A model generated the notes under the pieces. It saw nothing but the letters and a program-made list of their open reading frames with translations, did not search any database and was not told the DNA's origin. 52,946 bases of DNA. Source: Candidatus Thorarchaeota archaeon. GTDB lineage: Archaea; Asgardarchaeota; Thorarchaeia; Thorarchaeales; Thorarchaeaceae. Positions 52,676-52,946 of the stretch are shown here, one piece after another; position 1 is the first letter of the stretch, and each line of letters starts with the position of its first letter. The stretch is taken from assembly GCA_003345545.1 (NCBI GenBank), contig PRDH01000016.1, forward strand, positions 1 through 52,946. The letters are read 5' to 3'. The position numbers and the translations under genes were made by a program.

Positions 52676-52712
52676 CAAGAAGAGGCCTTGGGCGCTCCAG
52701 ATAAAAAGCTGT

Positions 52713-52865
52713 TTACGTGCGATACGCTGCGATGTGAACGTCTTGGTAAGAACCGTCCAGGTTGGTGCTCCTGAAACCTTCGAATTTCATCTCATGACTA
52801 CGTTCTATTACTTGTAATACACTGGCTGTTCTGTCCTTGACTCTCAATGCTGCAACAAAGACCAT
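52713..52865 (-). CDS. Possible 50-aa protein
   Basis: A 50-codon frame (ATG 52865, TAA 52713-52715) follows the truncated gene at the window edge on the same strand. It has a coherent alpha/beta character (VFVAALRVKDRTASVLQVIE, then GFRSTNLDGSYQDVHIAAY). The frame is continuous upstream of the ATG to an in-frame TGA and TAG, so it shares phase with the edge gene. I do not recognise it. Confidence 0.45.
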   Translation of the reverse strand: MVFVAALRVKDRTASVLQVIERSHEMKFEGFRSTNLDGSYQDVHIAAYRT

Positions 52866-52892
52866 TGAGTCTGTACCAATCAGGTATCAAGT

Positions 52893-52946
52893 CTACGCAT
52901 TCATTTTTGCCCGTATCTCCTCAGGAATGAACAAGTGCATTGGAAC
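52893..52946 (-). CDS. C-terminal end of a gene cut by the window edge
   Basis: Only the last 17 codons are visible (ending PEEIRAKMNA, stop at 52893-52895), and the rest lies beyond the window. The run is open to the edge and is followed by the 50-codon frame in the same phase. Too short to identify. Confidence 0.4.
   Translation of the reverse strand, partial: VPMHLFIPEEIRAKMNA

Overview
This window looks like a piece of an archaeal chromosome, most likely from an Asgard archaeon of the Thorarchaeia type. The lineage is an inference. The archaeal assignment rests on direct observations: RNA polymerase with split A'/A'' subunits, eL30 and archaeal NusA in the polymerase operon, aEF1A, the archaeal GatDE amidotransferase, a tRNA-splicing endonuclease homologue, TATA-box promoters placed for leaderless or near-leaderless mRNAs, and tRNA genes full of introns. 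No sequence search was possible.

Layout. Positions 1-866 hold the end of a tRNA, a small transcription unit for two tandem paralogous microproteins (34 and 29 aa), and a zinc-ribbon membrane protein. A secreted beta-propeller protein, aEF1A and a flavodoxin follow (952-4602). The transcription/translation operon reads leftward from 14512 to 5051: rpoB, rpoA', rpoA'', eL30, nusA, uS12, uS7. From 14680 to 23890 come tRNA-Lys and tRNA-Asp, then metabolic and unknown genes: DinB-like, SIS, HEAT-repeat, an atypical SDR, a flavodiiron protein, a CPBP protease and a P-loop kinase, ending at tRNA-Tyr.

Positions 24095-33244 are an accessory island. It holds a TnpB-family protein whose RuvC-II glutamate position is glycine. 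Beside it is a three-gene module: a 1533-aa protein with a PD-(D/E)XK-like nuclease signature, a zinc-ribbon DNA methyltransferase of the COG1743/DUF1156 type, and a small four-cysteine protein. This is the best candidate for an undescribed system, probably defence or restriction-modification.

Positions 33241-37850 form an ECF-transporter operon with an extracytoplasmic phosphoesterase. The phosphoesterase and the membrane S component appear to carry related C-terminal domains. The rest (37963-52946) is housekeeping: a kinase-like protein, mtnA, a hydrogenase maturation protease, an EndA-family protein lacking the catalytic His, a PilT-type ATPase, rpiA, a Pro/Gly-repeat membrane protein, a LURP-one protein, pgk, gatDE and a GDT1-family transporter, interspersed with tRNA genes.

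A recurring theme is tRNA splicing. Eight of the nine complete tRNA genes appear interrupted: four in the usual anticodon-loop site (Asp, Met, Leu, plus Tyr and Arg-CCT as one of two introns), three with D-loop insertions (Tyr, Arg-CCT, Thr) and two with variable-loop insertions (Lys, Val). Only tRNA-Arg(TCG) is uninterrupted. Tyr and Arg-CCT each carry two introns. This calls for a broad-specificity splicing enzyme, which makes the His-to-Asn change in the local EndA homologue notable.
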